Virus record (IMG/VR): IMGVR_UViG_3300025120_000260
Coordinates: 1-33,624 of that record
Direction: 5' to 3' (one strand)
From: a virus
DNA length: 33,624 bases
Positions 1-8,263 of this stretch are shown here, piece by piece. Within the stretch, counting starts at the first letter, position 1. Each line of letters starts with the position of its first letter. The notes below the pieces were generated by a model. The model saw only the letters and a program-made list of their open reading frames with translations, was not told the DNA's origin and ran no database searches. The translations under genes were made by a program, and so were the position numbers.

Positions 1-107
1 ACTTTATGACCCCAGCCTATTGTGCGAAATCCTTCGGTGTCTATGTAAACGTGATCTCTAAAGCCTTCGGATAATTTTACGGAACCAGCTAACTCGTCGT
101 ATGTCAT
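1..107 (-). CDS. Endolysin, GH24 lysozyme family (N-terminal fragment)
   Basis: The first 35 codons of a gene that runs off the left edge. The start is the ATG at 107-105, which shares one base with the TAA of the 114-aa gene upstream (TAATG). The translation begins MTYDELAGSVKLSEGF and continues through YIDTEGFRTIGWGHK. This matches the N-terminus of T4-type lysozymes: the catalytic Glu in SEGF (residue 13), the D-T-E-G-x-x-T-I-G hairpin and the GH pair. The family cleaves the beta-1,4 bond between N-acetylmuramic acid and N-acetylglucosamine in peptidoglycan. No signal peptide is visible, so access to the wall would depend on the holin encoded nearby. Only the N-terminal lobe can be judged, so completeness is unknown. 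Confidence 0.85.
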   Translation of the reverse strand, partial: MTYDELAGSVKLSEGFRDHVYIDTEGFRTIGWGHK

Positions 108-451
108 TAACAAGTGCTATAATCTATGACTAATTTAAAAGTCCCTGTTTGACCATCATTACCTGTCACAGTTATTTTAATATCAGTTTCATCAAAAAAA
201 TTTGTTGTAACTTTTTTAAAATCAAAGTCATCACCTTTGTTAACAGTGTAAGTGTGATTATAGTCATCACAGTTTGTTTTTATTTTTACGTCGTAGCTGC
301 CATCGGGTGTGTCATCTACAAGAGTTGCAGATCCTTTTACAGATACTCCTCCAGTGTATGCACTTTTCTCCCAAGTATCGCCTATATTACCCTTAGCGGT
401 ATAGTCTCCACTTTTACCTACAATGTGTTCTTCGTGTGAATTTTTTTCCAT
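107..451 (-). CDS. Hypothetical 114-aa beta-rich protein of the lysis cassette
   Basis: Not recognised. The protein is acidic and rich in Asp, Gly, Thr and Lys, with alternating polar and hydrophobic stretches (for example DIKITVTGN and TFKLVIDY) typical of a small beta-sandwich. It has two cysteines (residue 61 and the C-terminal one) and no membrane segment. A good ribosome binding site (AAGGAG, then GACT) precedes the ATG at 451. Its stop overlaps the endolysin start by one base, so translation of the two is probably coupled. Position inside the lysis cassette suggests a late-expressed protein. A small virion decoration or fibre-associated role is possible, but nothing in the sequence decides it. 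Confidence 0.7.
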   Translation of the reverse strand: MEKNSHEEHIVGKSGDYTAKGNIGDTWEKSAYTGGVSVKGSATLVDDTPDGSYDVKIKTNCDDYNHTYTVNKGDDFDFKKVTTNFFDETDIKITVTGNDGQTGTFKLVIDYSTC

Positions 452-472
452 AGTCTTCTCCTTTTTTGTTAA

Positions 473-586
473 TTATTTTTTTCTAATTACTTTCTGTAAT
501 GTTCTTGCTTGCTTTGCATGTAAGTTAGATGCTTTTTTCAAACCTTTAATTACTTTTTTAACTTTTTTCTTATTACCTTTTTTCAC
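473..586 (-). CDS. Small lysine-rich basic peptide (37 aa)
   Basis: A GTG-started frame of 37 codons. The GTG (586-584) overlaps the holin stop in a GTGA four-base overlap, the same coupling used throughout this genome, which is the main reason to call it. The product begins VKKGNKKKVKKVIKGLKK and is almost half Lys/Arg, with a heptad-like Leu/Ile/Val spacing that would form an amphipathic cationic helix. Function unknown. Inference: nucleic-acid or membrane-surface binding, perhaps as an accessory lysis peptide given its position between holin and endolysin. Confidence 0.6.
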   Translation of the reverse strand: MKKGNKKKVKKVIKGLKKASNLHAKQARTLQKVIRKK

Positions 587-993
587 TTAGTTAAACCCTT
601 TGCCTTCTCGAAACTTCTCATGCCAGCTACGCCGAGCATTGAAGTGACAATGGCTAGGAGGGGCCCAGTTTCGATAGCAGGAGGCACAATATCTATACCT
701 GCAAATTTTGCGTACCATTCAATACAGGGAGATAGGATGAAGCTAAACATTAAAGCAAGCCCTCCAATCCAGCCTATAAATGGTCGCCACCCAGCAACGA
801 ATACGCTGCGATGGGTGGCTTCTTTTGCATTAACATCTAACTGCTTTTCTGCAAGCTTTTGTTGGATGCGTTGCATTAAAATCTTTTTATCTAATTTCTC
901 TTCTTCTGATGTATGAATCTCATCGACAACTTTAGCGATGGTTTTTAAGGCTCCGCCTTTACCACCTAACATGCCTCCAAGAAGTTGTAGCAC
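583..993 (-). CDS. Holin, GTA-type with C-terminal membrane segments
   Basis: A 136-aa protein. A soluble amphipathic N-terminal half (residues 1-60) is followed by the conserved sequence RSVFVAGWRPFIGWIGGLAL and a second hydrophobic segment, so membrane spans are predicted at about 72-92 and 108-126. This is the layout of the holin family first described in gene transfer agents (GTA_holin_3TM), where ATxRSxFVAGWRPxIGW is the hallmark. Holins open the inner membrane at a set time so that the endolysin can reach peptidoglycan. The start is GTG at 993-991, overlapping the TAG stop of the membrane peptide upstream (TAGTG). Neighbours are a membrane peptide before it and the endolysin three genes later, a classic lysis cassette. 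Confidence 0.85.
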   Translation of the reverse strand: MLQLLGGMLGGKGGALKTIAKVVDEIHTSEEEKLDKKILMQRIQQKLAEKQLDVNAKEATHRSVFVAGWRPFIGWIGGLALMFSFILSPCIEWYAKFAGIDIVPPAIETGPLLAIVTSMLGVAGMRSFEKAKGLTK

Positions 994-1127
994 TATGCTG
1001 CTCCGCCTGTCATCCAGCTTAATATCCAGATAACTACGATCGCTACAATAGCGGCCTTAATCCAGTCCTTCATCTTCCAATCTGACCACTCTTTGATGTG
1101 TGACCATAGATCTTTTAGTAAGTTCAT
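993..1127 (-). CDS. Small single-span membrane protein of the lysis cassette (44 aa)
   Basis: A 44-codon gene starting at the ATG 1127-1125 with a near-perfect ribosome binding site (AGGAGG six bases or fewer upstream). The N-terminus MNLLKDLWSHIKEWSDWKMK is a charged amphipathic helix, followed by a hydrophobic span WIKAAIVAIVVIWILSWM and a short tail. The stop overlaps the holin GTG by one base. Position and topology suit a holin partner (second holin or antiholin) or a small pinholin-like peptide. This assignment is by context only. Confidence 0.75.
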   Translation of the reverse strand: MNLLKDLWSHIKEWSDWKMKDWIKAAIVAIVVIWILSWMTGGAA

Positions 1128-1158
1128 AGAACCTCCTTTGTTAAAGTAGCGAATTATA

Positions 1159-1344
1159 CTATTTTACGCCTTTAAAAGCTACTTTTTTAATCTGCATTCT
1201 GCTTGTTTGTCCTTGAGGCCCACTTCCTTTGTTATCTTTTACTACAAATGGAGAGAAAACTTGCTCTGCTGTTGAAGCAACCTGTGTGTTAGGAAATGGA
1301 TTTTTTTGAGGAACAATTGTCATTTTTGCATTTTTAAATTTCAT
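1159..1344 (-). CDS. Hypothetical 61-aa protein
   Basis: Not recognised. It starts at an ATG preceded by AAGGGGTCGT, the same ribosome binding site form used by the genes at 15973 and 16973. The product is basic, with a central stretch rich in Gly, Ser and Gln (about residues 36-50) that is probably disordered, and no membrane segment. It lies between the portal-side genes and the lysis cassette, so late expression is likely. A minor virion protein is possible. Confidence 0.65.
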   Translation of the reverse strand: MKFKNAKMTIVPQKNPFPNTQVASTAEQVFSPFVVKDNKGSGPQGQTSRMQIKKVAFKGVK

Positions 1345-1352
1345 ACGACCCC

Positions 1353-1571
1353 TTAGTGTACTGTTGGTTTTTGTTGTTCAAGTATGATTTCTTTATCATT
1401 CTCAAAAAGAGTATTACCATTGTTTCCTAATGTTTGTAAATAAATCATTTTTGCAGTCACCATCATCATAGAAGCGACGATTAACATCTCTTCTTGATTT
1501 CTATCATTTTCAAAAGCATAGTTAGTTAAATCATGAACGATTTCATCTACATTTAAATTAGGATTTTTCAC
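1353..1571 (-). CDS. Hypothetical 72-aa helical protein
   Basis: Not recognised. The start is a GTG at 1571-1569, two bases after the portal stop, with only a weak upstream purine run, so it is probably translated by re-initiation after the portal. The protein is acidic and helical (residues 5-45), with a methionine-rich hydrophobic stretch ASMMMVTAKMIYL that could be a helix core rather than a membrane span. The tail is Gln/Glu/Lys-rich. Its place right after the portal suggests a small head-completion or scaffold-like protein, but there is no direct motif. Confidence 0.65.
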   Translation of the reverse strand: MKNPNLNVDEIVHDLTNYAFENDRNQEEMLIVASMMMVTAKMIYLQTLGNNGNTLFENDKEIILEQQKPTVH

Positions 1572-1573
1572 AA

Positions 1574-3964
1574 TTATCTTTTATTTATTTTTTGCATCTG
1601 AATATTATTACGTTTAGCAGCTAATTCCGCTGTTTGTTGTAGTTTAGCTTCGTCTATTTCAGCTTTTTGTTGTAATTTTGCAACATCAAGCTCTGTTTTT
1701 GCCATTTTAGCCATGTTATCAGCTTGAACTCTTTGTTTTTCTATGTCTATTTCTTCTTTTTTAAGCTCTACCAGTGGATCTTCACCTCCACCTTCAAGAT
1801 ACTCTTGTTCTTCAGCGATCATTTGAGACATAAGCTCCATTTCTACTTGAGCAATTTGTTCATTTAATAATTTATTGACGGCAGATTGTACTTGTTCTGG
1901 TATTTGACCATTAAACTGTTGAGTAAGTGCATCAATTTTTTCTTTATTCTTCTCTAAAACATTTTGCGTTGCTAACATTGAAGTATGTTGAAGAATATGA
2001 GAGGTAATATTAACCATAACATCAGGCATAGTTCTAACCAACACGGAAGAGATGAAAGCTCTGTGTGTATTAATGTGTGCAACGTGATCTTGATCTGCAA
2101 AAGATTGAGCAGTTTTCTTCATAAGTAGTTCTGCATTTTCTGTAATTGGATCTTTTGGTTGTGGTTTAGCAGGTGGAGGTAAAATAGCGTCAACATTTTG
2201 TACTCCAAGTGCCTGATACATTCTTCTATACGCTTCATAAGCATTATGTATTTGTGGGTTAGATTGTGCTAATTGTAATTGTGCTTGAGCCAATTGAATT
2301 CTTTGCGACATTGAAAAGATGTTTGGATCGGATACTGGAATAATATCAATTCTTTCATCAAAATCCTGAACCTTAATTGTTCGCTCTCCGCCCGAAACAT
2401 TGTAAGGATATTCTGGTGGAAGATATAATTGAAATACTCTAGCTAATAATCTGAATTCAACTCTTTGAGCATAATGCATTCTTTTATGAATTGCGCTCAT
2501 AACTTTTGTTCCTTGTTCAATCATTGCCATTGTTGTTCCAACTGGATTAGCATTGTTTGAATCTGAAATTTTTGCGTCTGCTACAGCAGCAAATCTTTTA
2601 CCAGCATCTACACAAAAACTAAGAAGCATAAATAAAGTTTGACTTGGTTCTTTATATGGAAGAGGTACGAAGTTTGCTCTTAGATCTCCTCCCGGAGCAT
2701 CAACATCTCTGAACTCGCCAGGTTGTAATGGACTGTCATCATCTCTAATTCGAAGACCTCTTGCTTTAAATCCTGCTGGTAAATTTGATAATGTTCCCGC
2801 ATCAATAAGTTGACGTAGCGAGGAAGTAGCCGATCTTGATAAACCTCCCAACATATGGATAAGACCAAAACCATAAAAGCCAAGACCTGGAAGGAAACGA
2901 TAGTGAACGAAATATTGTATCTTCTTTTTTTGAGGATCTTCTTGTTTATAGTTTCTGTAGATTGATAAAACTTTTCCTGATCCTTCATCGATTGTAATTA
3001 TGTAAGGCAGTTTAATGCCTGTAGGCTCACCATTCAAACCGATATCTTCGAATCCTGGTATGTCTAAATCACAATGTATTTCAAGTAAGGTGCATTCATT
3101 ATCGTACTGAACATCACTAGGGCTTACTCCTTCAATAGAATTATATTTTTCTTGAATAGCACTTTCGTTTGGCAGCATAGACTCGAGATCAACATCTCGG
3201 TAAAAACCATTAACCTGACTTTTTCTTACTTCATTTTTATTTTGTTTTAAAACATGTGTAATACGCGGAGCTGTTTCTAGATCTGTAGAATGATAAGGAA
3301 CAACTAAATCTTCAACAGGAATAAATTTTGCAACTGCTCTTCCTAAGTTTGCATCGTAATAAACTTTTTTAAAAGAAGAACCAGCTAATGCTAAAAAGAA
3401 TAACATCTGATCCATATCAGGATCATACTCTTCCATTACAGAAGTAATTTGATAATTCATATAGTCTCGAACTCTTTTACTTTGTTCTTCGACTTGAGGG
3501 TTTACTGCCCCAACAATGTCACATTTCACTGGACCGCCTGCTGGAAGTAATTCTTTATATGCTTGTGCTTGAAACTGTGTAACAGATTCTGCTAACATTG
3601 GGTGGGTAACACCACTTGCTCCTTGAAAGGGCTGTGATCTCTCTTCGTATTTAAATCCTAGAAGGTCTAATCCTTGTGTGTAACCTTGTTCCCAATCCTT
3701 TCTTGTTTCTTTATCAGTCTCGTAATCAGCAATCAAGTCTGAACTCATTTTTTCTAAATCATCTTCATCAACAAATTCAGATAAATTAGAATCAAAAGTT
3801 GCTTGCATGTTAAGTGTTTGTGGGCCAACAATAGCTGATCCATCTTGTAGCATTTCTATGTTATCTTGCGGTTGTCCTTCAACACTGATGTCAATAGGGC
3901 TACTCGCATATTGATCTATAACAATGTCATTTTCTGTAGGTTGAATTTTTTTATCTATAGCCAT
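1574..3964 (-). CDS. Portal protein, P22-like (796 aa)
   Basis: The portal forms the dodecameric ring at the capsid vertex through which DNA is packaged and ejected. The length (796 aa) is close to that of P22-type portals and much longer than T7-type. Recognisable blocks are the DWEQGYTQGLDLLGF / THPMLAESVTQFQAQAYKEL region (about residues 90-145), a GSSFKKVYYD strand with PVEDLVVPY (about 195-225), the YFVHYRFLPGLGFYGFGLIHMLGG stem/wing region, and a long C-terminal Gln/Glu/Lys-rich helix (about 695-796) like the P22 barrel. The start ATG overlaps the stop of the 679-aa gene (TAATG). It lies downstream of the terminase large subunit with two genes between, a usual packaging-module order. 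Confidence 0.92.
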   Translation of the reverse strand: MAIDKKIQPTENDIVIDQYASSPIDISVEGQPQDNIEMLQDGSAIVGPQTLNMQATFDSNLSEFVDEDDLEKMSSDLIADYETDKETRKDWEQGYTQGLDLLGFKYEERSQPFQGASGVTHPMLAESVTQFQAQAYKELLPAGGPVKCDIVGAVNPQVEEQSKRVRDYMNYQITSVMEEYDPDMDQMLFFLALAGSSFKKVYYDANLGRAVAKFIPVEDLVVPYHSTDLETAPRITHVLKQNKNEVRKSQVNGFYRDVDLESMLPNESAIQEKYNSIEGVSPSDVQYDNECTLLEIHCDLDIPGFEDIGLNGEPTGIKLPYIITIDEGSGKVLSIYRNYKQEDPQKKKIQYFVHYRFLPGLGFYGFGLIHMLGGLSRSATSSLRQLIDAGTLSNLPAGFKARGLRIRDDDSPLQPGEFRDVDAPGGDLRANFVPLPYKEPSQTLFMLLSFCVDAGKRFAAVADAKISDSNNANPVGTTMAMIEQGTKVMSAIHKRMHYAQRVEFRLLARVFQLYLPPEYPYNVSGGERTIKVQDFDERIDIIPVSDPNIFSMSQRIQLAQAQLQLAQSNPQIHNAYEAYRRMYQALGVQNVDAILPPPAKPQPKDPITENAELLMKKTAQSFADQDHVAHINTHRAFISSVLVRTMPDVMVNITSHILQHTSMLATQNVLEKNKEKIDALTQQFNGQIPEQVQSAVNKLLNEQIAQVEMELMSQMIAEEQEYLEGGGEDPLVELKKEEIDIEKQRVQADNMAKMAKTELDVAKLQQKAEIDEAKLQQTAELAAKRNNIQMQKINKR

Positions 3965-6003
3965 TATATGCTTTCAAAGAATATTTCGATGTCAATCAAA
4001 GGATTTGCCTTTGAAGTTTTTGTTTTACCACCCTTTTTAAATTGAGGAAAGCCAATTTTCTTTAAAAGGTTAGGATCAAAATCCTCTCTAGCTTTTAAAT
4101 CAATATAAGGCATATTAATAAGTTGCAAAGTATTTTCAATTTGATCATAAGCAAATTCCTCTCTACTCCTTGTTTTTTCACCAGTTCTTACATATTTTTC
4201 CATTCCAGGAAACTGGTTTTGTCTCACTCTTGAAAAATATTCATCTCCTCCACTATCAAATTTATACTGGCCATCATTTCTTACTTTAAGTGTTGCCATT
4301 GAAATTTCATCATCACTCATGCCAAGTGCCTTACCTCTTTTGGTAATGTCTTTATTTAATTTTTTTATAAATTCATTTGTTTTATTATTGTAAATATTAA
4401 TAAAACCTTTGTAGTTATCTTTGTCTGCACCTTCATAATGAGATACAACTTCACCTGGAACCCATCCTAAAAAATCATCACCATCAATTAAGGCTTGTGT
4501 GAGTCTATCTTTCATTACTTGTTTTACCCAGTATTGAGCTCCGCCTGCATAAGGATAATTATTTTTACTAGAAGTAAAATCATTTGACGATGTTGGATAT
4601 TGAATTGCAGGTTTGTTACGATGAACGTCAGATTGCATTTCCATAATAATACTACCTTGATCACCATTTTCGTAATTTTGTATTTTTCTTCCTCTACTAA
4701 ATGCGATTGTATTATCCGCTGTAGGGTGTGAAGTATTGTGTTCGCTTGTTCTATTCTCTTGTCCAAATTTAGGATTAAAATTATGTGTAATAACAGAATA
4801 ATCCTCTGCACGAGTACCAGGTAAACCAATGTTCATGTGCTCATTCGTGAATACAGTACCTTGTAAGGTTGACCCTACTTGACGAATGTAATCTTGTATC
4901 TTTGCATACTCTCTATTTCTTTCTAGCATTGATGGATCAATTCCTTCTTCAGCTAATAACTCTTGTGTTTGTATTTGTATTCTAGCTAAAGAATCTGCTG
5001 CTGTATCTCTATCTGTAGAATTTTGTATACTTTTTAAATTATCCGTTACTAAATTTTTATATCTATCTACAAAATCTGACAGTTGACCCGGACGCATAAC
5101 AACATCCATTTCATTAATTCCGTTAATTGCATTTTGTACTGTTTGAGGAAAGAGCTCTTGGTCTCCTCCCATGATTTGATAATTACCAAAACCTGCTAAT
5201 TGATTATCCGCTCCTTGTACTAATTCTAATAATTCTTTTGCTGTAACTTTTCTTTTTGGGTCTGCTTGATTAATTTGTTCTAACTGAGCTGCAAGACCTG
5301 TATCTCTTAATTCTAATGTTAAACCTTTTTGTGGATTAAATAATTCATTAACCCAATCGTTAAGTAATTTTTTTTCACCAGCCGTGTAATTTGATTTAAG
5401 GTAATCTTCTGTTTGAGAAAAACGTGGGGCAATTTCACTTTGATATGTTTCCATAGGATCAGGTAGATCTGCCAAACTCTCCATCATCTTAGTCGGAACA
5501 AGTGCCTTGGATGTATCTTCTTTTTTCTTTTGATCGGACATTGTAATAATTGTAGGAAGCTTTTCTTCATCTGTTAATGGTGTAAAGCCCCCACCAACTG
5601 GTCCTACTTTTTCTTCGGGTACTTGAGTTGTAGGAGGAAGTTTAGTATCTATTTCAGGAATCTCGCCAGCAGTTGTATTAGGTAATCTATCCTTTTCTGA
5701 AAGTTGCTCAAAACCACCACCGACCATGCCTCCATATAAACCTAATCTTTTTTTCTCTTCTTCAGAGAGTTCATCAGGCGGAATTATTATTCCTCTATCT
5801 CTTGCTTCTGCTTCTGTCATAGCGCTAACAGCGGGATACGTTCCAGCAGCCATCATGGCTAACAACGGCCCGAGGTCCGCGGCTCCTAGTTTAGTAGGAT
5901 CGCCCATTAAATTAGGTCTCCTTATCATAGGAATGACATCCAATATATCTGGATCATCTAGAACACTAGCTGCGCCCGATTGAAATTTTTTCTTTTTATC
6001 CAT
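3964..6003 (-). CDS. Large virion-associated protein with a divergent polyvalent-protein-like domain (679 aa)
   Basis: Not a textbook head protein. The N-terminal 160 residues are Pro/Gly/acidic-rich and carry an internal repeat: GGGFEQLSEKDRLP (95-108) and GGGFTPLTDEEKLP (137-150). The C-terminal half has the order of motifs seen in domains of large phage and plasmid polyvalent proteins: an LPG...Y start at about 395-405, an SH-x-T-x-D-N-T-I-A-F-S-R strand, GSIIMEMQSDVHR (about 449-462, compared with the usual FIEEIQSDwh), then WVKQVMKDRLTQALIDG and a GWVPGEVVSHYEG strand. In other phages such domains sit in proteins injected with DNA. The chemistry of this domain is not known to me. The gene sits between the 131-aa protein and the portal, with one-base overlaps on both sides. 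Confidence 0.7.
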   Translation of the reverse strand: MDKKKKFQSGAASVLDDPDILDVIPMIRRPNLMGDPTKLGAADLGPLLAMMAAGTYPAVSAMTEAEARDRGIIIPPDELSEEEKKRLGLYGGMVGGGFEQLSEKDRLPNTTAGEIPEIDTKLPPTTQVPEEKVGPVGGGFTPLTDEEKLPTIITMSDQKKKEDTSKALVPTKMMESLADLPDPMETYQSEIAPRFSQTEDYLKSNYTAGEKKLLNDWVNELFNPQKGLTLELRDTGLAAQLEQINQADPKRKVTAKELLELVQGADNQLAGFGNYQIMGGDQELFPQTVQNAINGINEMDVVMRPGQLSDFVDRYKNLVTDNLKSIQNSTDRDTAADSLARIQIQTQELLAEEGIDPSMLERNREYAKIQDYIRQVGSTLQGTVFTNEHMNIGLPGTRAEDYSVITHNFNPKFGQENRTSEHNTSHPTADNTIAFSRGRKIQNYENGDQGSIIMEMQSDVHRNKPAIQYPTSSNDFTSSKNNYPYAGGAQYWVKQVMKDRLTQALIDGDDFLGWVPGEVVSHYEGADKDNYKGFINIYNNKTNEFIKKLNKDITKRGKALGMSDDEISMATLKVRNDGQYKFDSGGDEYFSRVRQNQFPGMEKYVRTGEKTRSREEFAYDQIENTLQLINMPYIDLKAREDFDPNLLKKIGFPQFKKGGKTKTSKANPLIDIEIFFESI

Positions 6004-6398
6004 TAACTAAGCTTTGCTTTTCTAAAACCTTTGTTAGCAATTCTAACACCACGGACCTTGGTACGCGAACCGTCTTTCATTGTTGCACCAGCAATTCTAT
6101 CCGCTTGTGTTGGCTTTGGATTTTTATCAATACCCTTTTTTACTGATAGCATACCGAAGTCAGTTTTCTTACCATCTTTTGCATTACTTTCAAAGACTCT
6201 TGAACCAGCAGGCCCTTTTCCTTGTTTTTGATTTATTTCATTAATGTTAGCTCCTGCTTTATTCATTGCATTTTTACCAATTTTTAAAACTTTTTTAGTA
6301 TTTTCTAAACCTTGTTCTAAAAAACCAAGTGTTTTTTTCAATTCTTCTTCTTTTTCAAGTTTCTTATTTTTTTTAAGAACTTTCTCGTCGATAGCCAT
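6003..6398 (-). CDS. Basic 131-aa protein between terminase and the 679-aa gene
   Basis: Function not recognised. Residues 1-50 are a strongly charged amphipathic or coiled-coil helix (KNKKLEKEEELKKTLGFLEQ). The rest is basic and Gly-rich with a likely disordered middle, ending in RGVRIANKGFRKAKLS. The start ATG has a good site (TTAGGAGTTATT). The stop overlaps the next start (TAATG). A DNA-binding or head-assembly role fits the charge and position but is inference. Confidence 0.65.
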   Translation of the reverse strand: MAIDEKVLKKNKKLEKEEELKKTLGFLEQGLENTKKVLKIGKNAMNKAGANINEINQKQGKGPAGSRVFESNAKDGKKTDFGMLSVKKGIDKNPKPTQADRIAGATMKDGSRTKVRGVRIANKGFRKAKLS

Positions 6399-6406
6399 AA
6401 TAACTC

Positions 6407-7870
6407 CTAATAATATTCTCGCATCTTCAACATACTTGGCTCATCCTCGTAGTCTTCTGGGTGCGTAATAAAATTTCCCTGTCTGAATCTTAACAGAGCT
6501 TGAGTGGTGGAGTCAACATAATCGTCGTGTTCACCAAAAGGAAAAGCAGCACATTCCTCAATAACCTCTTGCGCCCACCTTTCGTCAGGATAATAAACTT
6601 GTCCCGATTCAAATAGAGGTGCTACAGCGTTTACTCTTGAATGTTTATCATTTCCTTTGCTCGGTGTAAAGTTAACAACTGGAATTCCTGTTTGACGTAA
6701 CTCGTACGTTAGCGGAAGGCCTGACGCTTTCGCTTCGATGATCACGGTCTCGGGTTCCCAGTAATTGTACTGTTCGACCGCTTTCCGTTTTAATTCAGGA
6801 AACTCCCACCGCCCGCGTTTCGCGTCTAACAAAATACAAGCAGGTGCTCTCATTTCATCTCTATAGAAAACTCCCCATGTTGTAATCGCCGAATAGTCGG
6901 CTGTTTCTTTTTTACTATAGGCTGTATCGTAGCTTTGAATTATATGTTGGAGGGGTGGTGGATCGTCATGTTCATATAACTTCCACCAGTCACGTTTGAT
7001 AATGGAACCTTCTTCACTGGTGGGTTGCTGTTGCCACTGTGCTTGCCACTTCTGTTCTGACAGAGATGCTTTGACAGAAAGTAATTCATCTTCTTTCCAA
7101 TACTCAGGCCACATAGGATTACCCGTCTCAGGAAAGATTGCGGGAAACTCAATAATATCCCATTGATCTGCTTTAACACCTTTTTGTGCATTAACCAATT
7201 TACCTGTTAGATCTTTAACGGACCAACGGGTCATAACAATAACAATTGCTCCACCAGGTTGTAAACGCTGACGAGGTCCAGAGGTATACCATTCGTACGC
7301 ATTATCGAATGCGGTAGAGGATAAGGCATCTTGCTCTGAGTGTGGGTCATCGATGATAAGTAAATCCGCACCACGGCCCGTGATTGCACCACCAACACCC
7401 GCGCCAAAATATTCACCACCTTTATTCGTTTCCCAACGGCCCGCTGCCTTCGAATCTTGTGATAATTTTATATCTTGAAAAATATTTTTATAGTCTTCTG
7501 AATCCATGAGGTTACGTACCTTACGACCAAAACGATAAGATAATTCCGCTGTGTGTGTAGTTTGAATTATTTTTAATTTTGAATTGTGTCCCATCATCCA
7601 TGCGGGGAAAAGGAAAGAAGCAAATTCTGACTTGGTATGACGTGGAGGCATATTAACGATTAAGCGTTTTAACTTGCCCTCTTTGATTAAATTAAATTTT
7701 TCTGCAATTTTTTTATGGTGATACCCTGCAATAAATTCTGGCCATACGGCACGTACAAAAGATAGATAATCATCTCTTGAATGCTTTGACGTATCTATTT
7801 CAGCTTTTTTTAATTCTAATTTTTTAATTAAGTCTTCAGCTTCGGAATAAGTAATTTGATCATAATCCAT
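6407..7870 (-). CDS. Terminase large subunit (TerL), packaging ATPase and nuclease
   Basis: A 487-aa two-domain protein that pumps DNA into the prohead through the portal and cuts the concatemer. ATPase domain: Walker A variant MPPRHTKSE (residues 74-82), Walker B LLIIDDP (170-176), and the coupling motif VMTRW (212-216). RNase H-fold nuclease domain: SYDTAYSKKETADYS with the first metal Asp at 315, Glu379 in VIIEAKASG, and HDDYVDS with Asp450/Asp453. All key residues are present, so it should be active. The start at 7870 lacks a strong ribosome binding site and lies after a long intergenic region, so it may have its own promoter. The small subunit is not adjacent but 3 kb upstream. Confidence 0.96.
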   Translation of the reverse strand: MDYDQITYSEAEDLIKKLELKKAEIDTSKHSRDDYLSFVRAVWPEFIAGYHHKKIAEKFNLIKEGKLKRLIVNMPPRHTKSEFASFLFPAWMMGHNSKLKIIQTTHTAELSYRFGRKVRNLMDSEDYKNIFQDIKLSQDSKAAGRWETNKGGEYFGAGVGGAITGRGADLLIIDDPHSEQDALSSTAFDNAYEWYTSGPRQRLQPGGAIVIVMTRWSVKDLTGKLVNAQKGVKADQWDIIEFPAIFPETGNPMWPEYWKEDELLSVKASLSEQKWQAQWQQQPTSEEGSIIKRDWWKLYEHDDPPPLQHIIQSYDTAYSKKETADYSAITTWGVFYRDEMRAPACILLDAKRGRWEFPELKRKAVEQYNYWEPETVIIEAKASGLPLTYELRQTGIPVVNFTPSKGNDKHSRVNAVAPLFESGQVYYPDERWAQEVIEECAAFPFGEHDDYVDSTTQALLRFRQGNFITHPEDYEDEPSMLKMREYY

Positions 7871-8137
7871 TTTTCTGTGATGTTTAACACATATAATCGT
7901 TTGTGTAAAACTTACACGCTACGTGCATGCCCACAATGTATAGGGGGGAGAGGGGGGTGGCGTGGTTTTAGTGGACTTTTTCTGGCAAAATCGAGTTGGG
8001 ACTCTAGATCGTGTATACCTGGATGTAATAGCTACTAGATGTAGGGGCGTGTGGATCGGGGATTATTTTGGAACTGGCTGGTGTCGCTGGGGAATGGGGT
8101 ATGGAGATGGTAGAAAAACCATCTCCATTTTCGTAGA
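7871..8137. other. Intergenic region upstream of terL with G-runs and inverted repeats
   Basis: About 270 bp without a convincing gene. It contains two plus-strand G-tracts of six (7943-7948 and 7952-7957), unusual in this AT-rich genome. It also holds an imperfect inverted repeat GTTTAACACA (7882-7891) / TGTGTAAAAC (7902-7911), a small perfect hairpin GTGTAA-AAC-TTACAC (7903-7917), and a strong hairpin at 8101-8128 listed separately. Plus-strand open frames here cross the hairpin and look fortuitous. The region could hold a terL promoter, a packaging (cos or pac) site or an untranslated RNA. The sequence alone does not decide. Confidence 0.5.
8101..8128. terminator. Perfect 11-bp hairpin downstream of the 41-aa gene
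   Basis: ATGGAGATGGT (8101-8111) and ACCATCTCCAT (8118-8128) are perfect inverted repeats around a 6-nt loop, starting nine bases after the stop of the minus-strand gene at 8138. On the plus strand it is followed by TTTTC, and on the minus strand by ACCCC. It is therefore not a canonical intrinsic terminator for the minus-strand operon. It may act as a 3' stabilising or processing hairpin there. Confidence 0.6.
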
Positions 8138-8263
8138 TTATTTAATTACAAGATATTTGTAATACCATTTATGAGATAACTCTTTTAATAAGAGTTGAGC
8201 TTGTTCTTTAGTTGTAGCCCAACCCCTATTAACTTTAGTTTTAGTATCGTAGATAATAAACAT
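8138..8263 (-). CDS. Small conserved-looking protein (41 aa)
   Basis: A 41-codon gene whose ATG (8263-8261) overlaps the stop of the 89-aa gene in a TAATG arrangement, which strongly favours it being translated. The product begins MFIIYDTKTKVNRGWATTKE and ends YYKYLVIK: a short beta strand, a helix rich in Leu/Lys (TKEQAQLLLKELSH) and a second strand, plausible as a compact beta-alpha-beta mini-domain. No function is recognised. It ends the three-gene operon 8887 to 8138, and the hairpin at 8101-8128 follows it. Confidence 0.65.
   Translation of the reverse strand: MFIIYDTKTKVNRGWATTKEQAQLLLKELSHKWYYKYLVIK

Noticed and set aside
2680-2988. 102-codon minus-strand frame inside the portal gene
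   Set aside because: Fully inside the portal in another frame, with no ribosome binding site and no motif. By contrast, the nested frame in the methyltransferase has both.
4524-4829. 101-codon frame inside the 679-aa gene
   Set aside because: Leu/Ile-rich shadow of the host frame, no site and no ordered motifs.
7856-8162. Two plus-strand frames in the gap upstream of terL
   Set aside because: They run through the hairpin and G tracts, start at weak codons without a ribosome binding site, and have unusual composition rich in Trp, Cys and Gly. Most likely fortuitous.
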